The notes: generated by a model from the sequence alone, not told the origin. A DNA stretch of 64,000 nucleotides from Rhizobium mongolense USDA 1844 (GCF_000419765.1 NZ_ATTQ01000005.1:310001-374000); one strand, 5' to 3'. Positions 1 through 8,134 are shown, counted from the stretch's first letter. Program-made: numbers and translations.

Positions 1-256
1 GAAGTTTCTCGACTACGTTTTTTACAGAAGAGTTCAGAAATACCGGCCCTCGCCGGCGATACTCAGTGGTCGTTTGACGTCGCTTGAGGGAGGATGATGA
101 CGTTGTTTGCCCGACTTCGTTTCTTCGCAATGGTGCAGCGAGTGCGTGATCTCGTCTCGATCCGATACCGAACTACGACGGCAATCTGACGCGTCATAAA
201 CCCTTTGTTCCACTTTTCTAAGATGGTGCTCCCGTGTGGCGCGCCCGAGGTTTGTT

Positions 257-451
257 ATGCAAAAGCAAGCTGTCGTATTCAACGGTCAGGAAGTCGGGAT
301 CGCGGTCCCTGTCGAAAACCGCCTCAAATTCATCGCTGTCCGCTTCAATATCATCGACTTGGACAACAGGCTCTTCGACACGGTTGCCGAAATCCGGCGC
401 GCCATTACAGAGCATCTCGCGTCCAGCGGTCGGGCGATCACCTCGCACTGA
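257..451 (+). CDS. Small conserved hypothetical protein
   Basis: The ATG at 257 opens a 64-codon frame with no signal peptide or membrane segment. The product is a mixed alpha/beta-looking polypeptide ending in AITEHLASSGRAITSH. It resembles short rhizobial hypothetical proteins that I recall only in outline, and I know of no function. An in-frame ATG at 236 is possible, but starting at MQKQAVVF gives the more natural N-terminus. The stop codon lies inside the first copy of a perfect 23-bp tandem duplication (441-486). The gene sits alone beside decayed genes, so it may itself be a relic. Confidence 0.5.
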   Translation: MQKQAVVFNGQEVGIAVPVENRLKFIAVRFNIIDLDNRLFDTVAEIRRAITEHLASSGRAITSH

Positions 452-486
452 ATGGCAGGAGATCCTCGCACTGAATGGCAGGAGAT
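441..486. repeat. Perfect 23-bp tandem duplication
   Basis: A 23-nt unit beginning CCTCGCACTGAATGGCAGGA occurs twice back to back (441-463 and 464-486) with no mismatch. The first copy contains the stop codon of the small ORF that ends at 451. The perfect identity suggests a recent slippage or duplication event in a region that is otherwise decaying. Confidence 0.9.
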
Positions 487-536
487 AATGGAGCAAGTCC
501 CACAAAGATGGACGTTCGCCAAAATCCAGGCTCAAG

Positions 537-968
537 GAGCGACGGAGAGCCATGGCCATCAAGTCTTGTAGTCCTGACATTTCCTGAGAAATAGGTCCGT
601 TTGAGGGTTGTTTGGATTGATGCGCAGAATGCCATTCCGCATGTCGCCGAGCCCATCCGGGGCATAGACCTCGCCACTCCTGATGCCGATCCCGCATTGC
701 GTGCAGGCGATCAGGTAGCGGTCAATCCCGTCTTCAACTCGCGTCAGCGGCGGACAAAGGGAACCGAATTTCTGTTGATACCAGAGGTGAACACGGGCCT
801 GGTTCCCCGGCTCGTTCCCACTTTTGAGATTCCATACGGTTTGAAATAAACAGCCTGCGGTCAGAGTACCCTGAGGCAGTCCCAGATCGGGAGAACTTCC
901 AGAAGCCAACGGTTTGTCTCGTTTCTCATTATCTGTTCGACAAACTGTTGTTCAGAAAATGACATGAT
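537..968 (-). pseudogene. Decayed DUF925 (NTP_transf_6) nucleotidyltransferase family gene
   Basis: Read on the minus strand, the frame opens at 968 with MSFSEQQFVEQIMRNETNRW and reaches LLEVLP, then shifts frame near 885. The next frame contains LGLPQGTLTAGCLFQTVWN, a hallmark of the DUF925 family. After NLKSGNEPG the sequence jumps directly to NQARVHLWYQQKFGS. Family members normally carry the acidic catalytic stretch (YDLFYFD...) and the VEIR strand between these two points, so an internal deletion removed the active site. Further on come DGIDRYLIACT and VYAPDGL..MRNGILRINPNNPQTDLFLRKCQDY, then a stop and a frameshifted WPWLS remnant near 545. At least two frameshifts plus the deletion make it non-functional. 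The family assignment rests on remembered consensus blocks. Confidence 0.7.
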
Positions 969-1048
969 TCCATCGCTCCTGTGTTCGCCCAATGTTCTGA
1001 TCGATGTGATGGTGTGTCAACGTGGTCGGCGTACCGACTCGACTCCCG

Positions 1049-1297
1049 ATGAAGGCCCATGAGCTTGGCCATCATTATTGTCACCACCTGGGGACGTCCG
1101 GTGATCCGCTCAAGGAGCTAGCAGCGGCCCGCTTCGCCGGACCTGCGATGCGCCTATCTAAAATGAGCCTTGATGCCGCGCTTAGTGCGGTTCCAATCCT
1201 CGATGAGCGCCCGTCGAAATCCCATCCAGGGAGGGCTGATCGGGTCAAGGCGATCACCGAAGGATGGAACGATCCGGCGAGCGGGAAGAAGTGCTAA
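1049..1297 (+). pseudogene. 5'-truncated zinc metallopeptidase-like fragment
   Basis: The frame encodes AHELGHHYCHHLG, an HExxH zinc-binding motif. It is followed by KELAAARFAG, where intact relatives would typically read ELEADRFAG with the third zinc ligand, and then by MSLDAALSAVPILDERPSKSHPGRADRVKAI. Everything that should precede the HExxH helix is missing: the only upstream in-frame sequence is about nine codons. The C-terminus, ending NDPASGKKC, looks natural. I read this as the 3' remainder of a metallopeptidase gene. The lost Glu-Ala-Asp context supports decay. The exact peptidase family cannot be named from this fragment. Confidence 0.5.
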
Positions 1298-1608
1298 GGC
1301 CGATAGCTGCATGAGATGCGTTTTTCAGTTGCGCACAACACCACGATGAGCGAGCCTTGAAGCAGAAGGGTCGATCTCCCGAATCCTGAACGCCAGCCCC
1401 GCTCCAGCCGACACGCGCATGATTTCTTTGGTCGCAATGCACGCTTTTCTCTGGTTGCAAAATTGAACATAGGCATGCTGCGATCGGCCATTAGATGAGC
1501 ATGGGTATGCTGCGAATGTGCTGGACGTATCCTGCGAACAGATACAAAATCGCCAAAGATTTCAATCAATCGCGCGCAGACGTTTGCTGCGAAGGACACT
1601 GAGATCCC
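1298..1608. other. Non-coding/decayed stretch with an imperfect 18-bp direct repeat
   Basis: No frame here looks like a gene. The only structure I see is an imperfect direct repeat, AACATAGGCATGCTGCGA at 1466-1483 and AGCATGGGTATGCTGCGA at 1498-1515 (15 of 18 identical, 32-nt period). It lies about 95 nt before the cupin start and could be part of its promoter region or debris of a lost element. Confidence 0.5.
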
Positions 1609-1953
1609 ATGGCAAACCACATCACCTTCAGCATAGACGGACGGGAGCCCGAGTTCGGCGCCCCGGATGCGGACCGCATCGTTTCCGGCAATCCGCGGTT
1701 CCGCACCTGGAACCTGGAGGAGGCCGAAGGCGGCCTCTATTCGGGCATCTGGGAGGCGACGCCCGGCAAATGGCGCATTTCCTATGACGAGTGGGAATAT
1801 TTCAACGTGCTCTGCGGCCACTCGATCGTCACCGAGGACGGCGGCGAGCCGGTGCATCTGAAGGCAGGCGACCGGATGATTCTAAAGCCCGGTTTCAAAG
1901 GAACCTGGGAAGTCGTTGAAACGACTCGCAAGGATTATGTGATCCGGGTTTAG
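1609..1953 (+). CDS. Cupin domain-containing protein (cupin_3 / ureidoglycine-hydrolase-like fold)
   Basis: This is a 114-residue single-domain protein. GIWEATPGKWRISYDEWEYFNVLCGHSIVTEDGG and then LKAGDRMILKPGFKGTWEVVETTRKDYVI give the two cupin strands and the characteristic KPGFKGTW turn of small cupin_3 proteins. The usual metal-binding His pair is largely absent (EWEYF in place of HxH), which is common in this subfamily. There is no signal peptide, so it is cytosolic. The start ATG is preceded by GAAGGA about 14 nt upstream, an acceptable but not ideal spacing. Its 3' end overlaps the convergent MarR gene by 4 nt. Substrate unknown. Confidence 0.8.
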   Translation: MANHITFSIDGREPEFGAPDADRIVSGNPRFRTWNLEEAEGGLYSGIWEATPGKWRISYDEWEYFNVLCGHSIVTEDGGEPVHLKAGDRMILKPGFKGTWEVVETTRKDYVIRV

Positions 1954-2441
1954 GACGCAGAGCCTCCGCCCTTTGCAGGGTCGGCGACGAATGTCTTTGC
2001 AAAGTCCGGCGAAGCGATGCGGTTCATCGCATTGCGCAGCGCTGCCGATTCCTCTTCGCCGAAGGCGTTGTCGAAACGCGAATGCGCCTCGCGCCAAAGC
2101 AGATGCGCCTCTTGCCACTTTTCGACGCCGATCTCCGTCAATCCTGCCCGTTTCACGCGGCGGTCCTTCTCGTCAGGCACGAGTTCCAAAAGCCCGTCGC
2201 GGATGAGGGGCTTGAGTGTGTGTCCGAGTGCGGAAAGATCCATCACCAATCCATCGGCCAGGGATTTCAGGGAAGGGTTGCCGTTGAAGTGAATCTGGCT
2301 GAGCAGGCCGTATTGCGTCGCCTTGAGCCCACTTGGTGCCAGCACATCGTCATAGAGCTGGCCGAGTTGCCGGGTGGCGCGGCGTAATGCGCTGTTGCTG
2401 CAATAGGCCCAGCTTTCAAAGCCTTCTGTCTTCCCGTCCAT
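1950..2441 (-). CDS. MarR-family transcriptional regulator
   Basis: The protein has 163 residues with a central winged helix-turn-helix (roughly residues 35-105). LKATQYGLLSQIHFNG is followed by SLKSLADGLVMDLSALGHTL (recognition helix region) and the wing ELVPDEKDRRVKRAGLTE, the classic MarR DxRxxR/LT signature. The terminal helices would form the dimer interface. The start codon at 2441 has AGGAGAG upstream. It is divergent from the SDR gene at 2593, and the 151-bp gap contains a near-perfect 18-bp palindrome, so it probably represses that dehydrogenase and itself. No ligand can be inferred. Confidence 0.9.
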   Translation of the reverse strand: MDGKTEGFESWAYCSNSALRRATRQLGQLYDDVLAPSGLKATQYGLLSQIHFNGNPSLKSLADGLVMDLSALGHTLKPLIRDGLLELVPDEKDRRVKRAGLTEIGVEKWQEAHLLWREAHSRFDNAFGEEESAALRNAMNRIASPDFAKTFVADPAKGGGSAS

Positions 2442-2547
2442 AGTCGCTCTCCTGAGGCGATGTCTGCGGATTGTTGACGATCAGTCAATCGCCACTCTTG
2501 AATTTTTCCATCGGTTGCTCTTGCGGAAAACCAGGTTTCGGTCATTA

Positions 2548-2565
2548 TAGTGGCATATACCACTA
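2548..2565. promoter_or_regulatory. Putative MarR operator (near-perfect palindrome)
   Basis: TAGTGGCATATACCACTA has perfect 6-bp arms (TAGTGG/CCACTA) around an AT-rich centre, with 16 of 18 positions symmetrical. It sits 28 bp before the SDR start codon and about 107 bp before the divergent MarR start. Size and symmetry are typical of MarR dimer sites. Binding by the adjacent regulator is inferred. Confidence 0.7.
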
Positions 2566-2592
2566 AATTTTCATCTCGGAAAGGATTGATCA

Positions 2593-3396
2593 ATGTCTCG
2601 CTCGTCTCTTGGAACTGCACTCGTGACCGGCGCCTCCTCGGGGATCGGCGCGACTTATGCCGATCGCCTGGCAAAACGCGGCTATGATCTCCTGCTTGTC
2701 GCCCGCGATGCCAGTCGCCTGAATGCGCTTGCCGAAAAGCTGACGGCAGAGCAGGGCATCAAGGCACAGGTGCTGCCGGCCGATCTCACGGAGCGCGAAG
2801 ATGTCCGCAAGGTCGAACAACGGCTGCGTATAGATGAAGACATCACGCTTCTCGTCAACAACGCCGGAATCGGTCCGAAAGGCGCGCTGCTGGAGGATGA
2901 TATCGACTATCTCGAAACGATGATCGAATTGAATGTCGTAGCCGTGAACCGGCTCGGCATCGCCGCGGCGCAGACATTCGCCAAACGCGGCAAGGGCTCC
3001 ATCGTCAACATCGCGTCGGTCGTAGCGCTGATCGCCGAGCGTTTCAACGGCACCTACAGCGCCACCAAGGCCTTCGTGCTCAATCTGACGCAGGCGATCA
3101 ACGCCGAAGCGGGGCCAAAGGGCGTGAAGGTCCAGGCCGTGCTTCCCGGATTGACCCGGACCGAAATTTTCGACCGCGTCGGCAGCTCCTTCGATCGCTT
3201 CCCGCCGACGATGGTCATGGACGTGACGGACATGGTGGATGCGGCACTGGCAGGCTTCGATCAAGGCGAACTCATCACCATTCCCTCTCTTCCGGACAAT
3301 GCCGACTGGAACGCGTTCACCGCTGCCCGTTCGGCGCTTGGCCCCAACCTCTCGCACAACCACCCGGCCGCCCGCTATGGTGTCCCGGGGGCCTGA
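2593..3396 (+). CDS. SDR-family NAD(P)-dependent oxidoreductase
   Basis: This classical short-chain dehydrogenase has 267 residues. Visible features are the nucleotide-binding TGASSGIG (residues 12-19), an Arg at the end of beta2 (LLLVARD, suggesting NADP preference), the NNAG motif (89-92), the catalytic Ser in NIASVVA (about 142) and YSATK with catalytic Tyr155 and Lys159. The C-terminal part (DMVDAALAGFDQGELITIPSLPD) resembles the subgroup annotated as short-chain dehydrogenases of unknown substrate. It is probably controlled by the divergent MarR regulator through the palindrome at 2548, which would fit an inducible detoxification enzyme. That role is inference. Confidence 0.9.
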   Translation: MSRSSLGTALVTGASSGIGATYADRLAKRGYDLLLVARDASRLNALAEKLTAEQGIKAQVLPADLTEREDVRKVEQRLRIDEDITLLVNNAGIGPKGALLEDDIDYLETMIELNVVAVNRLGIAAAQTFAKRGKGSIVNIASVVALIAERFNGTYSATKAFVLNLTQAINAEAGPKGVKVQAVLPGLTRTEIFDRVGSSFDRFPPTMVMDVTDMVDAALAGFDQGELITIPSLPDNADWNAFTAARSALGPNLSHNHPAARYGVPGA

Positions 3397-3685
3397 GGCG
3401 GCGCGCCTGTCGTGGGACTGCGGCGAACCAACGCAGTCCCAAGTGCCTCTTTTTGAACGAGTTTAGCGTTCCGTTTCGATCGAGGCGCTAATTCGGAAGT
3501 ATTACTACAGCTGACTGCGAGCAAATCACGTTCGCTCATTATATTATAATTAGCTAAATTTACTTGGGTTCCACTATTGAACCGTCATCCGGCCCGATCT
3601 TCGCTCGGGCAATTTCGTCCGCACGCCTCTTTTCACGCAATCAAACAACTCACTCAATCAATCAACTCTTTTTGGGGAGGGTGAC

Positions 3686-4443
3686 ATGCAGGTGTGGAGG
3701 GAAACATCCAGCGGGCACCGCCATATCGCTGAATTGCTTGCCGGTCTTTTTATGGCTGCGACAATATTCGATGTCGCCGTGGCCGGCGAGCTTGTGGATA
3801 TGCAGCTGGTGATTGCGGCGGACGTATCGACATCAATGGATGCGCAGGAAAAGGCGCTGCAGCAGCGGGGCTTCGTCGAAGCGTTCCGGCGCCCGGAAAT
3901 CATCGAGGCGATTGCAGCAGGCAGGAACGGCCGGATTGCCGTCACTTATGTCGAATGGGGTGGCGACGGACAGGGAAGGCTGGTCATTCCAAGACGGATT
4001 CCTGGCTGTTTTCGCTGAAGCTTGAGGTGAGTTTACCGGCAAAGATACACCGGGGCACGTCCATCAGCGGCATACTTTCCTATGCCGATTACCTGATCCG
4101 CTCCAGCGGCTATGAGGCGACGCGCTCGCTCATCAATATCTCCGGCGACGGCGTCAACAACAAGGGGCGTGATCTCATGCCCGTCCGCGCCGGCGTTTTT
4201 GCCCGCGGCATCACCATCAATGCTTTACCCGTTGTGTACGGCGGATTGCTGGGCGATGAAGAAGAAGCCATATCGCCCGAAAATTTGCTTGCCTATTTCC
4301 GGAGCGAGGTGATCGGCGGACCAGACGCCTTTGCTGAGCCGGTCGCAGAAGAATATTCGCCGGCAATCTATCGCAAGCTTTTGCGCGAAATCTCCAACAT
4401 GAGCGAAATCGCAGCGATCGGCGATAAGACCCGGCATCGCTGA
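3686..4443 (+). pseudogene. Frameshifted DUF1194 (von Willebrand A-like) exported protein gene
   Basis: The first frame (3686-4018) encodes a signal-peptide-like start and then VDMQLVIAADVSTSMDAQE, the metal-ion-dependent adhesion-like DxSxS of DUF1194. It continues through RIAVTYVEWGGDGQGRLVIP and then goes out of frame near 3990. A second frame briefly reads DGFLAVFAEA, and a third from about 4024 reads EVSLPAKIHRGTSISGILSYADYLI and LINISGDGVNNKGRD, ending at 4443. Joined, the parts give a normal family member of about 250 residues. Two indels within about 35 bp are therefore implied: either a recent pseudogene or local sequence errors. The upstream GGGGAGG is a good ribosome site. Confidence 0.8.
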
Positions 4444-4460
4444 GCGTTGGCGGACAATCG

Positions 4461-5705
4461 TCACCACGCCAGATCGAGCGCATCCAGCCCGTGGAAGTGG
4501 TAGACGTCCTTCACAGACGGCGTCTTCGCCAACTCGAGGCCCGGCAGCCGTTCGAAGAGGATCGGCAGGACGACGTTGAGTTCGAGCCTGGCGAGCGGCG
4601 CGCCGATGCAGAAGTGGATGCCGGCCCCGAAGGAAAGGTTCGGCGCTTCGTTGCGGTCGGGTCTGAACTTCAGCGGATCGGTGAATTTCGCTGGATCGAG
4701 ATTGGCGGCGGCAAGGATCAGGCTCACCTTGTCGCCGCGCTTGAAGGAAATGCCATCGATCTCGACGGGCTCCAGGGCCCAGCGCTGGAAGATATGCACC
4801 GGCGCGCAGATACGCAGCGTTTCCTCGACCGTGCGCTCCGTGGCCGCTTCGTCTTTGAACAGTTCGGCGGGATTGCAGCCGCTTTCCAGGATGACGCGGA
4901 CCGAGTTACCGATCTGGTGCACGGTCGCCTCGTGGCCGGCATTGAGGAGCACGATCGTTGTCGAGACCAGCTCGGCATCGGTCAGATACTGGCCCTTGTG
5001 CTCCGTGTGGATCATGTGCGTCAGCAGATCGTCGCGCGGGCTGGCGCGGCGCTCGGCAATCACCGTCTTCACATAATCGGAAAATTCGCTTGCGGCTCGC
5101 TCGGCGCCGTCCTCGTCTTCGCGCGTGCGGCCGAAAAGATACATGCGGATATAGGCATGTGACCAGGCAAGAAGCTGCGGTCCCATCTGTTCCGGAATGC
5201 CGATCATGCGGGCGATCATCGTCACCGGGATGATATCGGCGAAGGCAGAAAGCAGTTCGACCTCGCCCTTGTCCTCGAAGCCGTCGATGAGCTTGTTCGC
5301 GAGCTCCACAAGCTCCGGCTTCATCTTCTCGACATGGCGGGAGACGAAGGCGCGGTTGACGAGAGTGCGCAGGCGCGTGTGCTCCGGCGGCTCGAGTTCG
5401 AGCAGCGAGTAGCGCTCGGCCAGATCGAAATTCGCCAGATGCTGCTCCGGCTCGGCAAGGCCCAGCTCTTGGCGGGTCGCGATATGCAGGATCTGGCGGC
5501 CGAAGCGCCGGTCGCGCAGCAATCCGTTCACATGGTCGTAGCCGGTGAAGAACCACTGCTTCTGCTGTTCCCAGTAAAAGGTCGGACAATGGCAGTGCAG
5601 CGCCGCATAGACGGCGTTCGGATTGCCGTAGAAAGCCGGATCGCTGCTGTCGAGGGAAACGCGGCGGGTGGCGGGATCGATCGAAAAAAAAGGCGCTATC
5701 ATCAT
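4461..5705 (-). CDS. Cytochrome P450 (soluble bacterial type)
   Basis: This is a 414-residue haem-thiolate monooxygenase. The haem-binding loop FGAGIHFCIG (359-368, ligand Cys366), the K-helix EETLR (Glu295, Arg298) and the I-helix oxygen-activation motif AGHEAT (256-261) are intact. There is no membrane anchor, as expected for a class I enzyme that needs a separate ferredoxin and reductase, neither of which is in the window. AGHEA in place of AGTDT/AGxET is common among rhizobial P450s with unknown substrates. The start codon lacks a clear ribosome site, and the next ATG (5702) is an alternative. It stands between a decayed gene and a diguanylate cyclase, with no pathway context. Confidence 0.92.
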   Translation of the reverse strand: MMIAPFFSIDPATRRVSLDSSDPAFYGNPNAVYAALHCHCPTFYWEQQKQWFFTGYDHVNGLLRDRRFGRQILHIATRQELGLAEPEQHLANFDLAERYSLLELEPPEHTRLRTLVNRAFVSRHVEKMKPELVELANKLIDGFEDKGEVELLSAFADIIPVTMIARMIGIPEQMGPQLLAWSHAYIRMYLFGRTREDEDGAERAASEFSDYVKTVIAERRASPRDDLLTHMIHTEHKGQYLTDAELVSTTIVLLNAGHEATVHQIGNSVRVILESGCNPAELFKDEAATERTVEETLRICAPVHIFQRWALEPVEIDGISFKRGDKVSLILAAANLDPAKFTDPLKFRPDRNEAPNLSFGAGIHFCIGAPLARLELNVVLPILFERLPGLELAKTPSVKDVYHFHGLDALDLAW

Positions 5706-5755
5706 GTATGGAGGCTTAGCGGATTTGACTGGCCCCGAAAAGATGGATCGGAAGG

Positions 5756-7009
5756 TCAGCCGGCGCGCGACAGCGAGCCCATCCGCCGGAGCGCGTCGAC
5801 CTGATCGTCAACCGTCGGGACCAGCTCGCCGGCGTTCTTGTCCATCACCGCAGGTGCGGGGGCCGCAGCTTCTTCCGCTCCGAAAATGACGCTGCAGTTC
5901 CGGCCAGCGGCCTTTGCCGCATAGAGTGCCCGGTCGGCTGCGGAAATCAGTTTGCCCATATTGGTTTCGGCCGCAGAGCTCAGCGCAATGCCGATGCTGA
6001 CGGTAGCCGGCACGATCGCCTCGCCGGTTGCGACCGGCACGCGGCAGAATTCAGTGCGGATCGATTCGGCAAGCGCCTCTGCCTCCATCTGGTCGGCAAC
6101 GATCGCGAAGGCCGCGAATTCCTCGCCTCCCATGCGGCCGAAGATGTTGTCCGGCACGAACTGGCGCGCGGTCCGTGCAAAAGCCGAAAGAACGGCGTCG
6201 CCCGCCTGATGGCCGAAACGGTCGTTGACGCGTTTGAAATGGTCGAGATCGAAAAGCAGGACTGCGATCTGCCGCTTGTCGTCGAAGGCCTTCTCATGCA
6301 TTGCATCGAACCGGGCGAAAAGGCCGCGGCGGTTCCAGACACCGGTTAATGAATCGGTAAGGCTCAAGGCGCGCAAGTGCTTTTCCGAACGTTCCATGAT
6401 CATCCGGCAGGTGAATGCGAAGGCGATCGTCAGCAGGAAGGCGCTCGCCATGGCAGCCGCGCCGCTGTAGTTGGTCGCTTCCGCGTCGCTCGGCAAGGTC
6501 ACGGCCATCGTCAGAGCCACGGCAAAGCAAAGCCATGCCTGGACGATGAAGACGGCGGCAAGTTTGCCGCGCGTCGGTTCGCGGCGCACGCCGGCGCTGC
6601 AGACGGCCATGGCAAGGCCGGTGGCGCCGGTCGCCGAAGCAAGATTGTAAAGGATGACGCGGTTGCCATAGTCGCCGTTGACCCAGGGCAGGTAAACGCC
6701 GGCAAGCCATATCGCCGGCGGCAGTAGCGCCCACCATTCGATCTTCCGGCGATCGAGCGCCATGAAGCCCGCGACCCAGGCGCTCTGGCCGAGGAGTGCG
6801 GTCGCGTTGCCCGCCTCGATCGACAGGATATCGGGGATTTGGCTGCGCAGTGCGATCATGGCAAAACCGGTGCCGCTCAACAGGAAGCCGAGACCCCAAT
6901 AAAGAAAGGCCTTGTTGCGGACGTTATGGCGCCAGGCCATGAACAGCAGCAACGCGAGCGTCATGGCTTCCGAACACCAGATGGCTAATCCTGTAGTAAT
7001 ATTAAACAC
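5756..7009 (-). CDS. Membrane-anchored diguanylate cyclase (GGDEF domain)
   Basis: A GTG start at 7009, with AAGGGG upstream, opens a 417-residue protein. The first 205 residues form about six hydrophobic segments. The GGDEF domain follows: LTDSLTGVWNRRG, LLFDLDHFKRVNDRFGHQAGD and the active-site MGGEEF (GGEEF at 294-298). It should condense two GTP into cyclic di-GMP at the inner face of the membrane. The position of the inhibitory I-site (RxxD five residues before GGEEF) reads VPDN, so product inhibition is probably absent. The C-terminal tail of about 50 residues is Ala-rich and probably disordered. No EAL domain is present. Confidence 0.92.
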   Translation of the reverse strand: MFNITTGLAIWCSEAMTLALLLFMAWRHNVRNKAFLYWGLGFLLSGTGFAMIALRSQIPDILSIEAGNATALLGQSAWVAGFMALDRRKIEWWALLPPAIWLAGVYLPWVNGDYGNRVILYNLASATGATGLAMAVCSAGVRREPTRGKLAAVFIVQAWLCFAVALTMAVTLPSDAEATNYSGAAAMASAFLLTIAFAFTCRMIMERSEKHLRALSLTDSLTGVWNRRGLFARFDAMHEKAFDDKRQIAVLLFDLDHFKRVNDRFGHQAGDAVLSAFARTARQFVPDNIFGRMGGEEFAAFAIVADQMEAEALAESIRTEFCRVPVATGEAIVPATVSIGIALSSAAETNMGKLISAADRALYAAKAAGRNCSVIFGAEEAAAPAPAVMDKNAGELVPTVDDQVDALRRMGSLSRAG

Positions 7010-7376
7010 GGCAACACCCCTTGGAATGCGGGCATTTTCGCCGCCGAAATTCTCCAGTCGATTAATGCCGGAACGCCTTCTGCCCTATATTCGCCATTAG
7101 GCTTTCCACAAGGTAAACCGCCTCAGGACCATCCGAATGTATTTAGGGTTCGTTCATCCTGTCGCGGAGAAAAGCTGTGAGCGCCCTTGATGGCCCCTCC
7201 CGGTCAGGCGGCAGCTGGGAGATAGCCCTGTCATGAGGTTCATCCTGCGCCGGGCTCCGCTTCTTAACGTTATCCTTATGCGTGTCTTGAAGAAGAGGGC
7301 GGTGACACTCTATGTAGGGATGAAGCATTTTCTTTGATTCCCGGCGGCAGCCGGCAGACGTTGGCAAAGGACGCAC
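7010..7376. other. Intergenic region upstream of clpP
   Basis: This stretch separates the divergent cyclase and clpP genes. I see no coding frame. Its recognisable content is the heat-shock-type promoter at 7287-7316 and the clpP ribosome site AAAGGA just before 7377. The left part, next to the cyclase start, is AT-rich and probably carries the cyclase promoter. Confidence 0.5.
7287..7316 (+). promoter_or_regulatory. Putative sigma-32 (RpoH) promoter of clpP
   Basis: CTTGAA (7287-7292) and CTATGT (7311-7316) are separated by 18 bp. This approximates the alphaproteobacterial heat-shock consensus (CTTG, about 17-18 bp, then CYTATNT). It would start transcription near 7323, about 54 nt before the clpP ATG, consistent with the known heat induction of ClpP. 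Confidence 0.5.
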
Positions 7377-8012
7377 ATGAGAAACCCAGTCGATACCGCT
7401 ATGGCCCTCGTGCCGATGGTCGTGGAACAGACCAATCGCGGTGAACGCTCCTACGACATCTATTCCCGCCTGCTGAAGGAACGTATCATCTTCCTGACGG
7501 GCGCCGTCGAGGATCACATGGCGACGCTCGTTTGCGCCCAGCTTCTCTTCCTCGAGGCCGAAAACCCGAAGAAGGAAATTGCGCTCTATATCAATTCGCC
7601 GGGCGGCGTCGTGAGTGCCGGCATGGCGATCTATGACACGATGCAGTTCATCAAGCCCGCCGTTTCGACGCTCTGCATCGGCCAGGCGGCCTCGATGGGC
7701 TCGCTGCTTCTGGCCGCCGGCCACAAGGATATGCGCTTTGCCACTCCGAATTCCCGCATCATGGTTCACCAGCCCTCCGGCGGCTTCCAGGGGCAGGCAT
7801 CCGACATCGAGCGCCACGCCAAGGATATCCTGAAGATGAAGCGCCGGCTGAACGAGGTCTACGTGAAGCATACCGGCCGCAGCTACGAAGAAGTTGAAAA
7901 GACCCTCGACCGCGACCACTTCATGGATGCCGACGAGGCCCAGAGCTGGGGCGTGATCGACAAGGTCCTGACGTCGCGCATCGAAATGGAAGGCGATCAG
8001 GCTAGTAATTAA
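7377..8012 (+). CDS. clpP: ATP-dependent Clp protease proteolytic subunit
   Basis: This 211-residue serine peptidase forms the tetradecameric chamber that degrades substrates unfolded by ClpX or ClpA. The catalytic triad is visible: Ser106 in GQAASMGS, His131 in [10 protein letters not shown] and Asp180 in [12 protein letters not shown]. The hydrophobic handle region [18 protein letters not shown] is intact. The N-terminus ([19 protein letters not shown]) provides the short propeptide and axial loop. AAAGGA precedes the ATG. It is followed at 8308 by clpX, but the 295-bp gap suggests separate transcription. Rhizobia typically have more than one clpP; this is the copy linked to clpX and lon. 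Confidence 0.98.
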   Translation: MRNPVDTAMALVPMVVEQTNRGERSYDIYSRLLKERIIFLTGAVEDHMATLVCAQLLFLEAENPKKEIALYINSPGGVVSAGMAIYDTMQFIKPAVSTLCIGQAASMGSLLLAAGHKDMRFATPNSRIMVHQPSGGFQGQASDIERHAKDILKMKRRLNEVYVKHTGRSYEEVEKTLDRDHFMDADEAQSWGVIDKVLTSRIEMEGDQASN

Positions 8013-8089
8013 TAGGGATGGTGTTTTTGCCGCCACAGTTCTATCCCATTTGTGATTGAACAAGGGGTTTAATGCGGTAGCGAAGACGC

Positions 8090-8134
8090 TAATAGTAACT
8101 ATTAATGCTATGTTGAATCTGTATGACATAGCAT
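8090..8134. promoter_or_regulatory. Two adjacent perfect palindromes between clpP and clpX
   Basis: TAATAGTAACTATTA (8090-8104) is a perfect 7+1+7 palindrome. Directly after it, ATGCTATGT (8105-8113) pairs with ACATAGCAT (8126-8134) across a 12-nt loop. They lie in an AT-rich island within the clpP-clpX gap. They could be repressor operators for clpX or an RNA hairpin; there is no T-run, so termination is unlikely. Confidence 0.6.

Noticed and set aside
94..189. 31-codon plus-strand ORF starting after GAGGGAGG
   Set aside because: The ribosome-like sequence touches the ATG, the product matches no family I know, and the region is decayed. It could be real but cannot be supported.
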